Under the pieces are notes generated by a model. It searched no databases, was not told where the DNA came from, and saw nothing but the letters and a program-made list of their open reading frames with translations. Made by a program: the position numbers and the translations under genes. From CAVSUR01 sp963731285 (GTDB lineage Bacteria > Actinomycetota > Actinomycetes > Streptosporangiales > Streptosporangiaceae), in assembly GCA_963731285.1 (NCBI GenBank), contig CAVSUR010000002.1, positions 124,001-188,000 of the forward strand: a stretch of 64,000 nucleotides of DNA. The letters are read 5' to 3'. Of the stretch, positions 17,548-25,956 are shown one piece after another. How positions within the stretch are numbered: the first letter of the stretch is position 1; every line of letters begins with the position of its first letter.

Positions 17548-19392
17548 GTGACTGAACTGATTCCGCGTACCGTGCTGTTCGGCAATCCCGAGCGGGTCAG
17601 CCCGCGGCTGTCGCCCGATGGCACCCAGCTGGCCTGGATCGCGCCGCACGAGGGAGTGCTCAACGTCTGGCTGGCGCCGGTCGGTGCGGACGGCATCGGC
17701 TGGAACCAGGCGCAGGTAGCCACCGATGACACCGATCGCGGCATCCGCTCCTTCGCCTGGGCCCACGACGGCCGGCATCTGCTGTATCAGCAGGATTCCG
17801 GCGGCGACGAGAACTGGCATCTGCACGACGTCGACCTGGTCACGATGAAGCGGCGCGACCTCACGCCGTTTGACGGCGTCCATGCGCAGCTGATCGCCAG
17901 CGAGCGCAAGTTCCCTACCGAGCTGCTGATCGGCCTCAATAAGGACAACCCGCAGCTGCACGACGTCTACCGGCTGGACCTGGGCTCCGGGCAGCTCACC
18001 AAGGAGGTCGACAACCCCGGCTTTGTCGGCTGGCTGGCCGACGCGCAGCTGGTGGTCCGGGCCGCGATCGCGCCGCAGCCCGACGGCGGGCTGGTGCTGG
18101 TGATCCGCGACGACGCCGCCAGCGACTGGCGGCCGCTGCTCACCGTGCCCCCTGCGGACGCGCTGAGCACCGGGCCGGTGGCGTTCAGCGAGGACGGCCA
18201 GTCACTGCTGCTGGTCAGCTCGCTGGACGCGCAGGCCAGCCGGCTGGTCCGCTGCGACCTGGCCACCGGCGCGGTCAGCGTGCTGGCCGCCGACCCGGAG
18301 GCGGACGTCAGCGGCGTGCTGCTGCACCCAGACACCCGGCAGCCGCAGATCGCGACCGTGCTGCGGGACCGGTCGGAGTACCAGGTACTCGACCCGGCGG
18401 TGGCGGCGGACCTGACCGCGATCCGGGCTCTGCATCCGGGCGACCCCGCGTTCGCGGGCCGGGACGACGCCGACACCACATGGCTGGTGTCGTTCACCAA
18501 CGACACCGGGCCGGTGCCGTACTTTGGCTACGATCGCGGGACCAGGACCGGCCGGTTCCTGTTCGAGCACCAGCCCGCGCTGTCCCGCTACCAGCTGGCC
18601 CCGATGGAGCCGTTCCAGTACGCCGCCCGGGACGGCATGAAGATCCACGGGTACGTCACGTTCCCGCCCGGAGCCGGGGGGACCGGCCTGCCTTGCGTGC
18701 TGTATGTGCACGGCGGCCCGTGGGTACGCGATGTATGGGGCTTTGACCCGATCGCGCAATGGCTGGCAAACCGGGGTTATGCGTGCCTGCAGGTCAACTA
18801 CCGGGGCTCGACCGGGTACGGCAAGGCGTTCTCCGCCGCGGGGGACCGGCAGTGGGGTGCCGCGATGCAAGACGACCTGACCGACGCGGTCGGGTTCGCG
18901 GTCGGCCAGGGCTGGATCGACCGCGACCGGGTGGGGATCATGGGCGGCTCCTACGGCGGCTATGCGGCCCTGGCGGGCGCGGCGTTCACTCCGGACGTGT
19001 ACCGCTGCGCGGTCGATATCGTCGGGCCGTCGAATCTGAAGACGCTGATCGAGACGATCCCCGAGTACTGGGCTCCGATGATCGCCCAGTTCCACCAGCG
19101 GGTCGGCAACCCGGAGACCGAGCCGGAGTTCCTGTGGGCCAGGTCGCCGCTGTCGCGGGCCGACCAGATCCGGATCCCGCTGCTGATCGCCCAGGGCGCG
19201 AACGATCCGCGAGTGAAGCAGGCCGAGTCCGAGCAGATCGTCGGCGCGCTGGAGCGGCACGGTGTCGAGCACGAGTACATGCTGTTCGCCGACGAGGGCC
19301 ACGGTTTCGCCAAGCCGGAGAACCGGCTGAAGTTCTACGCGGCCGCCGAGCGGTTCCTGGCCCGGCACCTGGGCGGCCGCGCCGAGGACTGA
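17548..19392 (+). CDS. S9-family (prolyl oligopeptidase/acylaminoacyl peptidase-like) peptidase
   Basis: This 614-residue protein has an N-terminal beta-propeller (about residues 1-360) that gates a C-terminal alpha/beta-hydrolase domain. The nucleophile motif is GGSYGGYAAL, with the acid near QGANDPRV and the His in DEGHGFAKPENR. VLYVHGGPW is the oxyanion region. There is no signal peptide, so it is probably cytosolic and degrades short peptides. The start is GTG at 17548, about 6 bases after TAGACA, suggesting a leaderless mRNA. It runs convergent to nnrD with only 16 bases between stops. Confidence 0.93.
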   Translation: MTELIPRTVLFGNPERVSPRLSPDGTQLAWIAPHEGVLNVWLAPVGADGIGWNQAQVATDDTDRGIRSFAWAHDGRHLLYQQDSGGDENWHLHDVDLVTMKRRDLTPFDGVHAQLIASERKFPTELLIGLNKDNPQLHDVYRLDLGSGQLTKEVDNPGFVGWLADAQLVVRAAIAPQPDGGLVLVIRDDAASDWRPLLTVPPADALSTGPVAFSEDGQSLLLVSSLDAQASRLVRCDLATGAVSVLAADPEADVSGVLLHPDTRQPQIATVLRDRSEYQVLDPAVAADLTAIRALHPGDPAFAGRDDADTTWLVSFTNDTGPVPYFGYDRGTRTGRFLFEHQPALSRYQLAPMEPFQYAARDGMKIHGYVTFPPGAGGTGLPCVLYVHGGPWVRDVWGFDPIAQWLANRGYACLQVNYRGSTGYGKAFSAAGDRQWGAAMQDDLTDAVGFAVGQGWIDRDRVGIMGGSYGGYAALAGAAFTPDVYRCAVDIVGPSNLKTLIETIPEYWAPMIAQFHQRVGNPETEPEFLWARSPLSRADQIRIPLLIAQGANDPRVKQAESEQIVGALERHGVEHEYMLFADEGHGFAKPENRLKFYAAAERFLARHLGGRAED

Positions 19393-19408
19393 CCGGCGAG
19401 CACCGCTG

Positions 19409-20965
19409 TCAGCTGTCCTGCGCGACCGTGCGCAGCGCGTCGGGCAGCGAGCTGACCAGGTCAAAGGCACCGATAGGCGCTCCGTCAGCGGCCAGCCGGG
19501 CAGCCAGGCCGTGCAGGTAGGCGGCCGTCGCGGCGGCCCGCGCCGGGGCCAGGCCCTGGGCGAGCAGCGATCCGGCCAGCCCGGACAGCACGTCGCCGGA
19601 CCCGGCCGTGGCCAGCCAGCTGGTGCCGGTCGGGTTGACCAGGACCGGCTCGTCGGCCGCAGGCCCGGCGATGACGGTCGTCGACCCCTTGAGCAGCACG
19701 GTCGCGCCGAGTTCGGCGGCGCCCCGGCGGGCGGACTCCAGCCGCCGGGCCTCGATGTCGGTGCGGTCGCCGCCCAGCAGCCTGGCCAGTTCCCCGGCGT
19801 GCGGGGTGAGCAAGGTAGGAGCGCCGCGGCGCAGCAGGTCCTTGTGCGCGGCCAGCACGGTCAGCCCGTCGGCGTCGACCAGCACCGGCAGGTCGGTGGC
19901 CAGTACCGCCGCCAGCAGGGCGGCCGCATCCTCGCCCGTGCCCATGCCGGGCCCGGCCACCCACGCCTGGACCCGCCCGGTGCCCTCGACTACCTCGGCA
20001 GCCGGGCGAGCGAGCGGCTCGTCATGCACGGTGATGACCGCCTCCGGCCAGTGCTGGCGGACTACGTCCGCGGCCGGGCGGGCGGCCAGCAGCCGGATCA
20101 TCCCGGCGCCGCCGCGGATCGCACCGCCGACCGAAAGCACGGCCGCGCCGGTGAACTGCTGGCTGCCGGCCAGCACGCCGAGCACGCCGCGCCGGTATTT
20201 GTCTGATTCGGCGGTCGGCCGGGGCAGCCAGGCTGCGATGTCACTGGTCTGCGGGGCCGCCACGGCCGGGGCGCCCAGGTGAGGCTGCAGGCCGATGTCG
20301 ATCAGCTCGGTGATACCGGCCCGGGACGCGCCGGGGTCGATAAGCAGGCCGGGCTTGCAGGTGCCGAACGTGACCGTCACGTCGGCGCGGACAGCGACGC
20401 CGGCCACCTCGCCGGTGTCGGCCTCGATGCCGCTCGGCAGGTCGACGGCCACGACAGTGGCCGGAGATGCACCGGCGAGGCCGGCCAGGGTTGCACCCGG
20501 CTCGCGCAGGCCGCCGCGGCCGCCGATGCCCAGCAGCCCGTCGATGATCAGGTCGGCGGCGCCGATGGCGGCCCGCGCGGCTGGGCTCACGGCCCCAGCC
20601 GGATCGGCCGCCGTGCCTGATCCGTCCGGGCCGTCCGCGGAGCCGGTACCGGTGGCGGGGATCAGCCTGCTGCCCGCGGCCCGCAGCGCGGCGGCGGCAC
20701 CGGAGTGCACGCGATCGGAGGTCGCGATCGCGATGACCGCGGCCCCCCGCCGGGCCAGCCGGGTCCCGGCGTACAGCGCATCCCCGCCGTTGTCGCCGCT
20801 GCCCGCCAGCACCACGATCCGGGAGCCGTAAACCCGCGGCAGCAGGCCAGCGCAGGCTGAAGCCAGGCCTGCCGCGGCCCGCTGCATCAGCGCGCCGTCC
20901 GGCCGCTGGGCCATCAGTTCCTGCTCAGCCGCGCGGACGTCAGCTACCCGGTGCGCGTTCCTCAT
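19409..20965 (-). CDS. nnrD: Bifunctional NAD(P)H-hydrate epimerase / ADP-dependent dehydratase
   Basis: This is a two-domain repair enzyme for hydrated NAD(P)H. The N-terminal YjeF epimerase domain (about 1-230) contains GSGDNGGDALYAG and DGLLGIG. The C-terminal ribokinase-like dehydratase domain (about 235-518) contains AGPGMGTGED, LTPHAGELARLLG and ATAGSGDVLSGLAG. I chose the ATG at 20965 (MRNAHRVADVRAAEQ) because GGGGAG lies upstream and this is the usual N-terminus; the frame is open upstream. The gene diverges from the MFS transporter. Confidence 0.94.
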   Translation of the reverse strand: MRNAHRVADVRAAEQELMAQRPDGALMQRAAAGLASACAGLLPRVYGSRIVVLAGSGDNGGDALYAGTRLARRGAAVIAIATSDRVHSGAAAALRAAGSRLIPATGTGSADGPDGSGTAADPAGAVSPAARAAIGAADLIIDGLLGIGGRGGLREPGATLAGLAGASPATVVAVDLPSGIEADTGEVAGVAVRADVTVTFGTCKPGLLIDPGASRAGITELIDIGLQPHLGAPAVAAPQTSDIAAWLPRPTAESDKYRRGVLGVLAGSQQFTGAAVLSVGGAIRGGAGMIRLLAARPAADVVRQHWPEAVITVHDEPLARPAAEVVEGTGRVQAWVAGPGMGTGEDAAALLAAVLATDLPVLVDADGLTVLAAHKDLLRRGAPTLLTPHAGELARLLGGDRTDIEARRLESARRGAAELGATVLLKGSTTVIAGPAADEPVLVNPTGTSWLATAGSGDVLSGLAGSLLAQGLAPARAAATAAYLHGLAARLAADGAPIGAFDLVSSLPDALRTVAQDS

Positions 20966-21242
20966 GCCTGGCTCCCCATCGCCGTGCTGCCCGCTGCCCG
21001 GCGGTTCGTTGCATCCGGTTGCCTTCCGGGCGGCCGGCCAAGAGCCACCGGCCCGGATTGTTGCTGTCAGCAAACGGGCAAGCGGCCAGGCCCGGACGGG
21101 TGCCTGCCCGGCGGGACACCTCAGCGACGCCCGGGCCGGTCGCGATCACGCTCCCAGCCTGCCATGCGCTGCTCCCGGTGCGGCCGTCAGCCGCGCCTCT
21201 TCGGGTCAGGTCCGGCACCCGAGGACGGCCGGCGGAGCACTC
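20966..21242. other. Divergent intergenic region between nnrD and the MFS gene
   Basis: The gap totals 427 bases and has no credible gene. The left part is GC-rich with no motif I can name. The right part holds the PHO-box-like repeats, a -10 hexamer and a short leader ending in AGGGAG before the GTG at 21393. Confidence 0.5.
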
Positions 21243-21297
21243 GTTCGCTCGCCGACCATCCTTCGTTCATCTTTCGTTTACCCTCAGGTCGGCTCCG
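21243..21297 (+). promoter_or_regulatory. PHO-box-like array of 11-bp direct repeats
   Basis: Five consecutive 11-base units start with GTTCGCT, GACCATC, GTTCATC, GTTTACC and GGTCGGC. The two central units (21265-21286) match the actinobacterial PhoP half-site GTTCACC at 6 of 7 positions each, in exact 11-base register. The outer units are weaker. The array ends just upstream of TAGATA, where a -35 would be, which is the geometry of PhoP-activated promoters. PhoP binding is inferred. Confidence 0.6.
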
Positions 21298-21309
21298 CTT
21301 TGCCTGCTC

Positions 21310-21315
21310 TAGATA
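21310..21315 (+). promoter_or_regulatory. -10 hexamer TAGATA of the MFS gene
   Basis: TAGATA lies 23 bases after the last strong PHO-like unit and about 77 bases before the GTG start. There is no canonical -35, as expected for an activator-dependent promoter. Confidence 0.45.
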
Positions 21316-21392
21316 ACTTCCGCAAGAGAGACCACGCAATATGCCAGCTGCCTGGGAGTCTGCGGCGGCAGCATGAGCAGCAGGGAGATGCG

Positions 21393-22811
21393 GTGGCTGA
21401 GATCCAGCCGGAGGACCTGGCCGCGGCGCTGGACGAGGCATCGCTGGGCAGGTTCCATCTGCGGGCAGTGGTGGCGTCGGGGATGGGATTCTTCACCGAC
21501 GCCTACGACCTGTTCGTCATCGGGATCGCCTCGGCGCTGATCACCAAGGACTGGAACCTGAGCTCGGGCAGGCTGGCCCTGCTCAACAGCACCATGCTGG
21601 CGGCCGCGTGCCTGGGCGCGTTCATATTCGGGCGCTATGCGGACGTCGTCGGCCGCAAGCGCGTTTACTGGCTGGTCGCCGCGATCATGATCGCGGGAGC
21701 ACTGGGATCGGCGCTGTCGCAGTCGTTCTGGGTGCTGATCTCCTTCCGGTTCGTGCTCGGGCTCGGCGTCGGCGGCGACTACCCGGTCAGCGCGGTGATG
21801 GTGAGCGAGTACGCCAACCGCAAGGACCGCGGCAAGCTGGTCGGGATGGTTTTCGGGACCCAGGCCCTCGGGCTGATCATCGGGCCGCTGATCGCCCTGG
21901 CGCTGCTCGGCTCCGGCGCCAGCGACGACCTAGCCTGGCGGGTCCTGCTCGCGCTCGGCGCCGTGCCCGCGGGCGCCGTCATCTACCTGCGCTGCCGGAT
22001 GCCGGAATCACCGCGCTACCAGGCCCAGGTGCAGGGCCGGGCCGAGCAGGCAGCGAGCCGCCTGGCTGGGCGCACCGGCGGGAAGCTCGGCGCGGCCGTG
22101 CCCGGTGGCCAGCGCCAGGAGATGGGGCTGCGGGCCTTTCTCACCCACCGCCGCTGGCTGGTCATGCTGGCCGGGACCGCCGGGTGCTGGTTCCTGCTCG
22201 ACTACGCCTATTACGGCAACACGATCTCCACCCCGCAGATCCTCAGCCTGATCTCGCCGAACGCCTCCACCATGACCAAGATCGCCATCCAGCTGGCCAT
22301 CTTCGTGGTGGCGGCCGTGCCTGGCTACATCCTGGCCATCGCCCGGCTCGACCGGATCGGCCACCGGAAGCTGCAGCTGGCCGGGTTCGCGATGATGGCG
22401 CTCTGCTTCCTGATCATCGCCGCCATACCGGGCATGACCACCGCAGTCGTCCCGTTCCTGCTGGTCTACGGCGTGAGCTACTTCTTCACTGAATTCGGCC
22501 CGAACATGACCACCTTCGTCATGCCCAGCGAGCTGTACCCGGTGGCCATGCGCACCACCGGGCACGGAATCTCTGCGGGCATCGGCAAGCTGGGCGCTTT
22601 CATCGGGGTTTTCCTCTTCCCGATCCTGCAGACCTCGCTGGGCCTGCGGGGCACGCTCCTGCTCACCGCCGGAGTATCCGCGCTCGGCTTCGCGCTGACC
22701 TTCGTCCTGCCCGAGCCGGCCGGGCGCAGCCTCGAAGAAATCACCCGCAGCACCCACCAGGCCGGTGTCCGGCCGCCCCGCGTCGCCGCCGAACGGGTAC
22801 CAGCACCCTGA
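21393..22811 (+). CDS. MFS transporter of the phosphate:H+ symporter (Pho84-like) type
   Basis: This is a 472-residue, 12-helix major facilitator. The start GTG has AGGGAG 5 bases upstream. Helix 1 carries GMGFFTDAYDLFVIG, closely matching the PHS family signature of Pho84-type phosphate symporters. GRYADVVGRKRVYW is the MFS loop 2-3 motif, and GLGVGGDYPVS lies in helix 4. The C-terminus ends LPEPAGRSLEEITR. Phosphate is the best substrate guess from family membership, strengthened by the PHO-like repeats in its promoter. Related clades also carry aromatic acids, so this is not certain. Confidence 0.82.
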   Translation: MAEIQPEDLAAALDEASLGRFHLRAVVASGMGFFTDAYDLFVIGIASALITKDWNLSSGRLALLNSTMLAAACLGAFIFGRYADVVGRKRVYWLVAAIMIAGALGSALSQSFWVLISFRFVLGLGVGGDYPVSAVMVSEYANRKDRGKLVGMVFGTQALGLIIGPLIALALLGSGASDDLAWRVLLALGAVPAGAVIYLRCRMPESPRYQAQVQGRAEQAASRLAGRTGGKLGAAVPGGQRQEMGLRAFLTHRRWLVMLAGTAGCWFLLDYAYYGNTISTPQILSLISPNASTMTKIAIQLAIFVVAAVPGYILAIARLDRIGHRKLQLAGFAMMALCFLIIAAIPGMTTAVVPFLLVYGVSYFFTEFGPNMTTFVMPSELYPVAMRTTGHGISAGIGKLGAFIGVFLFPILQTSLGLRGTLLLTAGVSALGFALTFVLPEPAGRSLEEITRSTHQAGVRPPRVAAERVPAP

Positions 22812-22900
22812 CCAGCGGCCCAGCCTGGTACGCCCCCCGATCAGCTCGCGGATGCCGTCAGCTGAGCCGGCCCCGCGCCCCCGGCTCGCCGCAGCGGGAC

Positions 22901-22928
22901 GGCCGGCATGAGCACGGCGCTGCCGGCC
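22901..22928. terminator. Hairpin between convergent MFS and glmM genes
   Basis: GGCCGGCA, twelve bases, then TGCCGGCC form a perfect 8-bp stem between two convergent genes. It could serve both strands. No T-tract is present. Confidence 0.5.
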
Positions 22929-22968
22929 TCATGGTGGTCAGCACGGCCGGGCGGCCCAAGCCGCCTGG

Positions 22969-24418
22969 TCAGCCGAGGCTGCGGACCGTGTCGGCCAGGT
23001 GGGCGGCCAGCCGCTCCGCCTGCTCGGAATCGATCGCCTCGACCATGACCCGGACGGCGGGCTCAGTCCCGCTCGGCCGGACCAGGACCCGGCCGGACTC
23101 GCCCAGCTCCCGCTCGGCGGCCGCGACCGCGGCGGTGATCTCGCCCGACTCGGCTACGGCCGTCTTGTCGACGCCCGCGATGTTGATGAGGACCTGCGGG
23201 TAGCGGGTCATCACCCCGGCCAGCGCGGCCAGCGGCTCACCGGTGCGCGCCACCACCGCGAGCAGGTGCAGGGCCGTGAGCAGGCCGTCCCCGGTGGTGG
23301 CGTGCTCGAGCAGGATGATGTGGCCGGACTGCTCGCCGCCGAGCAGGTAGCCGCCGTCCCGCATCGCGGCCACCAGGTACCGGTCGCCGACCGGCGTCTG
23401 CACCACCCTGATCCCGGCATCGCGCATCGCCAGCCGGAAGCCGAGGTTGGACATGACCGTGGCCACGACGGTGCCCCCGGCCAGCTGGCCGGTCTTCTGC
23501 AGCGCCAGCGCCAGCACGGCGAGAATCTGGTCACCGTCAACGACCTGCCCGGCCGCGTCGACGGCCAGGCAGCGGTCGGCGTCGCCGTCGTGCGCGATGC
23601 CGGCGTCGGCACCGTGCGCCACCACCGCTTCCGCCAGCGCGCCCAGGCTGGTCGACCCGCAGCCCGCGTTAATGTTGCAGCCGTCCGGCTCCGCGCCGAT
23701 CGCGATGACCTCGGCGCCGGCCCGCCGCAGCAGCACCGGGGCGAGCCGGTGCGCGGCGCCGTGCGCGCAGTCGACGACGATCCGCAGGCCGGCCAGCGGT
23801 GCGTCCGAGACGCGCTGGCCGGATGCCGTGCCCCTGGGTACCGAGACGCCGAGCACGGAGATGTCGAGCATGGGGCCGTCGAGTGTGGCCAGCAGATAAG
23901 TGAGGTAGCGCTCGCTGGCACCGGGAGCATCGCGCACCCGGCCGAAACCCGATTCTGGCACCATGCCGGGCCTGGCGGCCGCCGGCCGGCAGCCCGGCCA
24001 GCCGGGCCTCGATCTCGTCCTCGACCTCATCCGGCAGCTTGATGCCGCCGCGGGCGAAGAACTTGATGCCGTTGTCGGGGGCCGGGTTGTGGCTTGCGGA
24101 CAGCATGACGCCGAAGTCCGCGTCCAGCGCCCCCGTCAGGTAGGCCACCGCCGGTGTCGGAATGACGCCCAGCCGCAGCACGTCCACCCCGCTGCCGGCC
24201 AGGCCCGCGACCACCGCGGCCTCGAGGAACTCGCCGGAGACCCGCGGATCGCGGCCGACGACGGCGGCCGGACGGCGGTGCGCGGCGCGGGCGGCGCCGA
24301 ATGCGCCGCTGCCCGCGAGCACCTCTACCGCCGCGACCGACAGATCCATGGCGAGGCCGGCCGTCAGATCACGCCCCGCCACTCCCCGAACACCGTCTGT
24401 ACCGAACAATCGGCCCAT
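22969..24418 (-). CDS. glmM: Phosphoglucosamine mutase, one frameshift
   Basis: GlmM interconverts glucosamine-6-P and glucosamine-1-P for UDP-GlcNAc synthesis. The N-terminus is MGRLFGTDGVRGVAG. The active-site serine lies in MLSASHNPAPDNGIKFF, the metal loop is HDGDADRC, and the sugar and phosphate sites are GGEQSGHI and VRPSGTEPAVRVM. Near 23975-23990 the frame jumps within GCCGGCCGGCGGCC; one inserted base explains it. The two halves join to a normal protein of about 480 residues. It is third in the operon rplM-rpsI-glmM. Confidence 0.93.
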
Positions 24419-24487
24419 GAGAAACGGCCTCCTGGCCTCAGCGGCGGGGTGCGGGTGACGTGCGTGCGCAGGCCGCGCTGACGGCGG

Positions 24488-25035
24488 TCAGCGCTTGGAG
24501 TACTGCGGCGCCTTGCGCGCCTTCTTCAGGCCTGCCTTCTTCCGCTCCTTGACCCTCGCGTCCCGGGTCAGGAATCCCGAGCGCTTGAGGGCGGAGCGGC
24601 TGTCGGGATCGACCAGGATCAGAGCCCGGGCGATGCCCAGGCGCAGCGCGCCGGCCTGGCCGGTGACGCCGCCCCCGGTGATCCGGGCGACGACATCGAA
24701 GGAGTCCTCGGCGCCGAGCGTCACGAACGGCTCGTTGATGAGCTGCTGGTGCACCTTGTTGGGGAAATACTCGTCGATCGACCGCTCATTGATCTGCCAT
24801 TTGCCAGTGCCCGGCAGGATGCGGACCCGCGCGATGGCTTCCTTCCGGCGGCCGGTGCCCATGCTATGACCGGTCACCACCGGCTTGCGCGCCGGCCGGC
24901 CAGGGCCGCCGCCGGGGCGCCCGGGGTCTCGGTGGTGTATTCCGTCAGGTTCTCCGCGGCGTTCGGCGCGGTCGCCTGCGCGGTCGCGGAGCTGCCTCCG
25001 GCCGCGGTGTTCGCCGCCTCGGTGGGATCGGCCAC
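24488..25035 (-). CDS. rpsI: Ribosomal protein S9 with actinobacterial N-terminal extension, one frameshift
   Basis: S9 is a small-subunit protein whose C-terminal Lys-Arg tail (APQYSKR) reaches the P-site tRNA. The core from TGRRKEAIARVRILPGTG is intact. Upstream, a GTG at 25035 with GAGGA before it opens VADPTEAANTAAGG followed by LTEYTTETPGAP. That is the acidic N-terminal extension typical of actinobacterial S9. It is one frame off the core, so an indel lies between about 24885 and 24960. Without it the core could start at GTG 24880. It follows rplM by 68 bases. Confidence 0.9.
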
Positions 25036-25103
25036 AGTCTTCCTCGTACTTCCTGATCGCTTCTGCTGTTCGGTGCGGCCAGCCAGCCGCGGGAGCGGCC
25101 GGG

Positions 25104-25580
25104 CTAGCGCGACGCGCCGCGCGCCCCGGCTAGCTGGTCAATCTGGGTGATGCGGAACTCGGCCGGCTGCTGCGCCTCATGCGGGTGATGCGGGCCTGCG
25201 TAGACCTTGAGCTTGCTCAGCATCTGCCTGCCCAGCGTGTTCTTGGGGAGCATACCCCTGACGGCCTTGGCCACGGCCCGCTCAGGGTTCTTGTCCATCA
25301 GCTCGGCATAGCTGACCGAGCGGATCCCGCCCGGGTAACCTGAGTGCCGGTAAGCCCGCTTGTCGGCGAGCTTGTTGCCGCTCAGGGCGACCTTGTCGGC
25401 GTTGACGATGATGACGAAATCGCCGGTGTCCAGGTGCGGCGCGAAGACGGGCTTGTGCTTGCCGCGCAGCAGCACGGCGGCCTGACTGGCCAGGCGGCCG
25501 AGCACAACGTCGGTCGCATCGATGACATGCCACTGCCGCTGGATGTCGGCGGCCTTCGGGCTAAATGTGCGCACGGTCAT
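25104..25580 (-). CDS. rplM: Ribosomal protein L13
   Basis: L13 is an early-assembling large-subunit protein. The 158-residue protein has the typical QRQWHVIDATDVVLGRLAS start and GMLPKNTLGRQMLSKLKVYAG motif. GAAGG lies before the ATG. It leads the operon with rpsI and glmM and has a consensus promoter about 140 bases upstream. Confidence 0.97.
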   Translation of the reverse strand: MTVRTFSPKAADIQRQWHVIDATDVVLGRLASQAAVLLRGKHKPVFAPHLDTGDFVIIVNADKVALSGNKLADKRAYRHSGYPGGIRSVSYAELMDKNPERAVAKAVRGMLPKNTLGRQMLSKLKVYAGPHHPHEAQQPAEFRITQIDQLAGARGASR

Positions 25581-25718
25581 AAGCCTTCGCGTGTGAGTCC
25601 TGATCTTCTGCCCCGCGCCCGGAGCGGATGCTCCGCGGGCATCCGCGGCACCAGCCGCAGCTCACCTGCCCGCTGACTGCGGGCACACGGGCATACCGGT
25701 GCACATGGACGCCTAGTA

Positions 25719-25747
25719 AGGGTACCGGCCGTCGCCGGCCCGGTCAA
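25719..25747 (-). promoter_or_regulatory. Sigma-70-type promoter of rplM-rpsI-glmM
   Basis: On the minus strand, TTGACC (25747-25742), 17 bases, then TACCCT (25724-25719). The leader to the rplM start is about 130 bases. The rest of the 376-base gap (25581-25956) shows no gene. Confidence 0.7.
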
Positions 25748-25956
25748 AGCGTTCACCGGATCACCACCGCCAGGCAGTACCCGCGGGAACGCCCGGCGGC
25801 GCAGACCCCGCCGAGGGCCGCTAGGCACGGCGAGCGGCCGGGGCGGCAGGTGGACGACCGCGGGCCTGGACCGCCTAGGCTGCGGGCCCTGGATCGCCCA
25901 GCTCGTGGGCGGGAAACGGCCCGGACGCGGGCGCGCCAGGCGGTACGCTCCGGGGC

